DNA of 6,509 nucleotides from the NCBI GenBank assembly GCA_945889365.1, contig CAMDBQ010000087.1, forward strand, positions 1-6,509, in the 5' to 3' direction. Shown here piece after piece: positions 4,302 through 6,509 of this stretch. The position numbers were made by a program, and so were the translations under genes. Under the pieces are notes generated by a model that ran no database searches, had not been told where the DNA came from, and saw nothing but the letters and a program-made list of their open reading frames with translations. Numbering within the stretch: position 1 is the stretch's first letter; each line of letters starts with the position of its first letter. The stretch is from Legionella genomosp. 1 (GTDB lineage Bacteria; Pseudomonadota; Gammaproteobacteria; Legionellales; Legionellaceae).

Positions 4302-5378
4302 ATGATGTCATTTGAAACACGCAAAAATAGTTCCATACCGGCTACTGGCTCGGATGATTTTCTTGATTATGCATTAGCGCATGGATTTGGCGATTTGCAT
4401 TTTAAAGTAGATGTTGAAACCGGAATGAAAGCGATTATTGCAATTCACAATACAAAGCTTGGCCCTGCCTTGGGTGGCTGTCGCTTTATTGAATACCCGG
4501 ATAACCAAACGGCACTGAATGATGTCATGCGTCTGGCTCGTGGTATGAGCTACAAATCCGCTTTGGCCAACTTGCCTTTGGGCGGTGGTAAGTCTGTGAT
4601 TATCAAACCAGCACATCACTTCGATCGCACAGCCTACATGCACCGCTTTGGTGAGTTCATCAATGAGTTAGGCGGTCGCTACATCACAGCTTTGGATAGC
4701 GGATCACAATTGAGTGATATGGATATTATCGCCCAACACACACCGTATGTTGCCAGCTTATCAAGCTACAATGGTGATCCATCGCCCTCGACAGCCAGAG
4801 GTGTATTTCGAGGCATTCAAGCCGCTGTATTATTTAAGCTGGGCAAAGAGAGCCTGAATGGGTTGCACGTTGCCATTCAAGGCCTGGGGCATGTTGGTTA
4901 CTTACTGGCACAACAATTACGCGAACATGGCGCACGAATTACCGTAGCCGATATTAATTCGGTCATTGTTGAACAGGCTGTAAAAGAACTTGGAGCCACT
5001 GCGGCTTTAACTGGCGACATTCATAAAATACCTTGTGATGTTTTCGCGCCCTGTGCACTTGGCGCCATTGTTAATGACTTTAGCATCAATCAATTGCAAA
5101 CCACAATCATTGCAGGAGCTGCCAATAATCAGCTCGCCCACACCTATCACGGTCAGCGACTTCATGACATGGGTATTTTGTATACCCCTGATTACGTAAT
5201 CAACTCAGGTGGCGTGATTTTTGCAGCGGGCAAGTATTTAAACACGCCTGATATCACGGTTGATGGTCAAATCGATGCGATCCGCACCACGTTACTGAAT
5301 ATTTTTGCGCGATCCAAGCAGGAAAATCGGCCAACGAGTGAGATTGCTGATGCAATGGCACAAGAAATACTGGCGTAA
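4302..5378 (+). CDS. Leu/Phe-type amino-acid dehydrogenase (Glu/Leu/Phe/Val dehydrogenase family)
   Basis: NAD-dependent oxidative deamination of an amino acid to its 2-oxo acid. The 358-residue length and the two-domain plan fit leucine dehydrogenase. The N-terminal domain has LGPALGGCRF (about 53-62), GMSYKSALANLPLGGGKS with catalytic lysines Lys85 and Lys97, and TALDSGS with the catalytic Asp132. The Rossmann domain has GLGHVG (192-197) with Asp215 ending strand 2 (NAD preference), then FAPCALGAIVND, IAGAANNQL and YTPDYVINSGG. Several of these (QGLGxVGY, ANNQL, NSGG) resemble phenylalanine dehydrogenase more than Bacillus leucine dehydrogenase, so aromatic substrates are possible. I chose ATG 4302: GGGAG at 4289-4293 lies 8 nt upstream; GTG 4293 overlaps that site. 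It heads an operon with a methyltransferase and HPPD. Confidence 0.9.
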   Translation: MMSFETRKNSSIPATGSDDFLDYALAHGFGDLHFKVDVETGMKAIIAIHNTKLGPALGGCRFIEYPDNQTALNDVMRLARGMSYKSALANLPLGGGKSVIIKPAHHFDRTAYMHRFGEFINELGGRYITALDSGSQLSDMDIIAQHTPYVASLSSYNGDPSPSTARGVFRGIQAAVLFKLGKESLNGLHVAIQGLGHVGYLLAQQLREHGARITVADINSVIVEQAVKELGATAALTGDIHKIPCDVFAPCALGAIVNDFSINQLQTTIIAGAANNQLAHTYHGQRLHDMGILYTPDYVINSGGVIFAAGKYLNTPDITVDGQIDAIRTTLLNIFARSKQENRPTSEIADAMAQEILA

Positions 5379-5381
5379 ACG

Positions 5382-6041
5382 ATGAAACATTTAAACCTGA
5401 CACCTGCGTTATACGACTACATGCTCGACGTTTCTTTGCGTGAACACCCTGTATTGCTAGGGCTGCGCGAGGAAACGGCGAAAATGCCCTTGGCTATCAT
5501 GCAGGTGGCTCCTGAACAAGCCCAATTCATGCAAATGCTGATTTTCATTTTGCGGGCTAAAAATGTGTTGGAATTGGGTACGTTTACAGGGTATAGCGCC
5601 CTGGCTATGGCATTGGTCTTGCCTGATGACGGGCATTTAATCACTTGCGATATCAATACGGAATGGACAGACAAAGCGCACCCTTTCTGGCAACAAGCTG
5701 GGCAAGGCAAGAAAATTGAATTACGTTTGGGACGAGCAAATGATACGTTAGACAACCTATTAGCGGATGGATTTGCTCACTCGTTTGATTTTATTTTTAT
5801 CGATGCGGATAAAACCAATTATCTTAACTATTATGAAAAAGCATTGCAATTAATTTCCCCAAACGGACTCATTGCCATAGATAATGTGTTTTGGGAAGGA
5901 GAGGTAGTTAATCCAGAAAATGCAGACGCTCAAACACGAGAAATTCGCAAGTTGAACGCGCTGATTAAACAGGATGACCGCGTTGATATTAGTTTGTTGG
6001 CAATAGCTGATGGTTTATTTTTGGTGAGGTTAAAGGAATAA
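5382..6041 (+). CDS. Class I SAM-dependent O-methyltransferase (catechol/caffeoyl-CoA type)
   Basis: The 219-residue length fits the cation-dependent O-methyltransferase family (Methyltransf_3), which methylates vicinal hydroxyls of catechol-like compounds with S-adenosylmethionine. SAM-binding motif I is NVLELGTFTGYSALAMA (61-77), and Asp90 (TCDIN) would bind the ribose. Metal ligands expected in the family are present: Asp141 in IDADKTNY, then Asp167 and Asn168 in IDNVFWEG. The protein has no signal peptide and is cytosolic. The start is 3 nt after the stop of the dehydrogenase gene with no strong Shine-Dalgarno, so translation is likely coupled. The true substrate is unknown. The neighbouring HPPD makes an aromatic (dihydroxyphenyl) product plausible, but many such bacterial enzymes are uncharacterised. 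Confidence 0.9.
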   Translation: MKHLNLTPALYDYMLDVSLREHPVLLGLREETAKMPLAIMQVAPEQAQFMQMLIFILRAKNVLELGTFTGYSALAMALVLPDDGHLITCDINTEWTDKAHPFWQQAGQGKKIELRLGRANDTLDNLLADGFAHSFDFIFIDADKTNYLNYYEKALQLISPNGLIAIDNVFWEGEVVNPENADAQTREIRKLNALIKQDDRVDISLLAIADGLFLVRLKE

Positions 6042-6068
6042 TTGTACGAAGAACAAAGGAGTGTACTT

Positions 6069-6509
6069 ATGAAAGACAATAACCAACAAAACCCCTGTGG
6101 CCTCGACGGATTTGCATTCCTTGAATTCTCTGGCCCGGATAAAAATCGCCTACACGAGCAATTCACTCAAATGGGGTTTCAACTTACCGCCACTCATAAA
6201 AGTGAAGACATATCCTGGTATCAACAAGGTAATATACAATTTATTATCAATGCCGCAAGCAACTGCCAAGCACAAACACATGCCATGACTCACGGAGCAG
6301 GCCCATGTGCGATGGGATTTAAAGTCGCGGATGCTAACGCTGCGTTTGACTATGCAATTAAACACGGCGCACGTCCATACTATGATGCCGAGCATGTTAG
6401 CCATGGTCTGCTCGCCATTCAAGCCATTGGAGGCAGTGTCATTTATTTCGTAGATGATGCGCATAAGCCTTTTACTGATGACTGGGTAGAGGAAAAATAC
6501 ACCCATCAT
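6069..6509 (+). CDS. hpd: 4-hydroxyphenylpyruvate dioxygenase, N-terminal part (legiolysin-like)
   Basis: This is the first 147 residues of HPPD; the frame runs off the right edge. The enzyme converts 4-hydroxyphenylpyruvate to homogentisate in tyrosine degradation; in Legionella the homolog (legiolysin, lly) causes brown pyomelanin pigment. The start MKDNNQQNPCGLDGFAFLEF matches the family entry (NPxGxDGFxFVE). The N-terminal VOC domain follows with MGFQLTATHKSEDISWYQQG then NIQFIINA, HGAGPCAMGFKVADANAAFDYAIKHGA and GGSVIYFVD. The iron ligands lie in the C-terminal domain beyond the window. AAAGGAG at 6055-6061 lies 7 nt before the ATG, a strong ribosome site. The gene is 27 nt downstream of the methyltransferase with no terminator between, so it is probably cotranscribed. 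Confidence 0.94.
   Translation, partial: MKDNNQQNPCGLDGFAFLEFSGPDKNRLHEQFTQMGFQLTATHKSEDISWYQQGNIQFIINAASNCQAQTHAMTHGAGPCAMGFKVADANAAFDYAIKHGARPYYDAEHVSHGLLAIQAIGGSVIYFVDDAHKPFTDDWVEEKYTHH

Noticed and set aside
4374..4643. Minus-strand ORF inside the dehydrogenase gene
   Set aside because: It is the antisense shadow of a strongly conserved enzyme.
5417..5755. Minus-strand 112-residue ORF inside the methyltransferase gene
   Set aside because: It is the antisense shadow; the plus strand carries all SAM and metal motifs.
6097..6509. ORFs on both strands overlapping the HPPD start region
   Set aside because: They are off-frame relative to the clear HPPD coding sequence beginning at 6069 with a strong ribosome site.
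1..6509. CRISPR array or replication origin
   Set aside because: No regularly spaced direct repeats with unique spacers and no iteron or DnaA-box cluster were seen.

Overview
The window looks like a chromosomal segment from a Legionella-type gammaproteobacterium. That rests on the low-to-moderate GC content, the E. coli-like tRNA-Leu(CAA) with encoded CCA, and the cluster of a Leu/Phe dehydrogenase, a class I O-methyltransferase and 4-hydroxyphenylpyruvate dioxygenase (HPPD, called legiolysin in Legionella). The genus is inferred from this gene content and was not tested.

Left part (1-2700) is an accessory, decaying region. It opens with the 3' end of a umuC-type error-prone polymerase gene. 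A shattered IS30-family transposase follows, then an intact tRNA-Leu(CAA) with its own extended -10 promoter. The 3' end of the tRNA is an apparent attachment site for a P4-like integrative element. Only the first 33 codons of that element's integrase survive, together with paired TTGGGTAA arm-type repeats. A diverged copy of the tRNA 3' end with its flank lies about 0.5 kb downstream in inverted orientation. Next comes a toxin-antitoxin remnant: a 46-codon basic putative antitoxin and a Doc/Fic toxin. The toxin keeps its catalytic motif but runs into the 3' end of an inverted xre-type regulator gene. The regulator itself has lost residues in its helix-turn-helix and is preceded by tandem 13-bp operator-like repeats.

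Middle part (2700-4300) is a leftward two-gene unit. An exported protein of unknown function is followed one base later by a cytosolic glycerophosphodiester phosphodiesterase, which probably starts at TTG. The divergent intergenic region upstream holds a perfect 13-bp-arm extragenic palindrome with a half-copy beside it.

Right part (4300-6509) is a tight rightward operon: amino-acid dehydrogenase, 3-nt gap, O-methyltransferase, 27-nt gap, HPPD (cut by the window edge). The dehydrogenase is of the Leu/Phe type and carries several signatures closer to phenylalanine dehydrogenase. Together with HPPD this suggests aromatic amino-acid oxidation toward homogentisate, with the methyltransferase possibly acting on a catechol-like product. 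That pathway reading is inference from context.

No clearly new, intact system is visible. The most interesting structures are the inverted attachment module at the tRNA, the Doc/Xre antisense fusion, and the possible aromatic role of the dehydrogenase operon.
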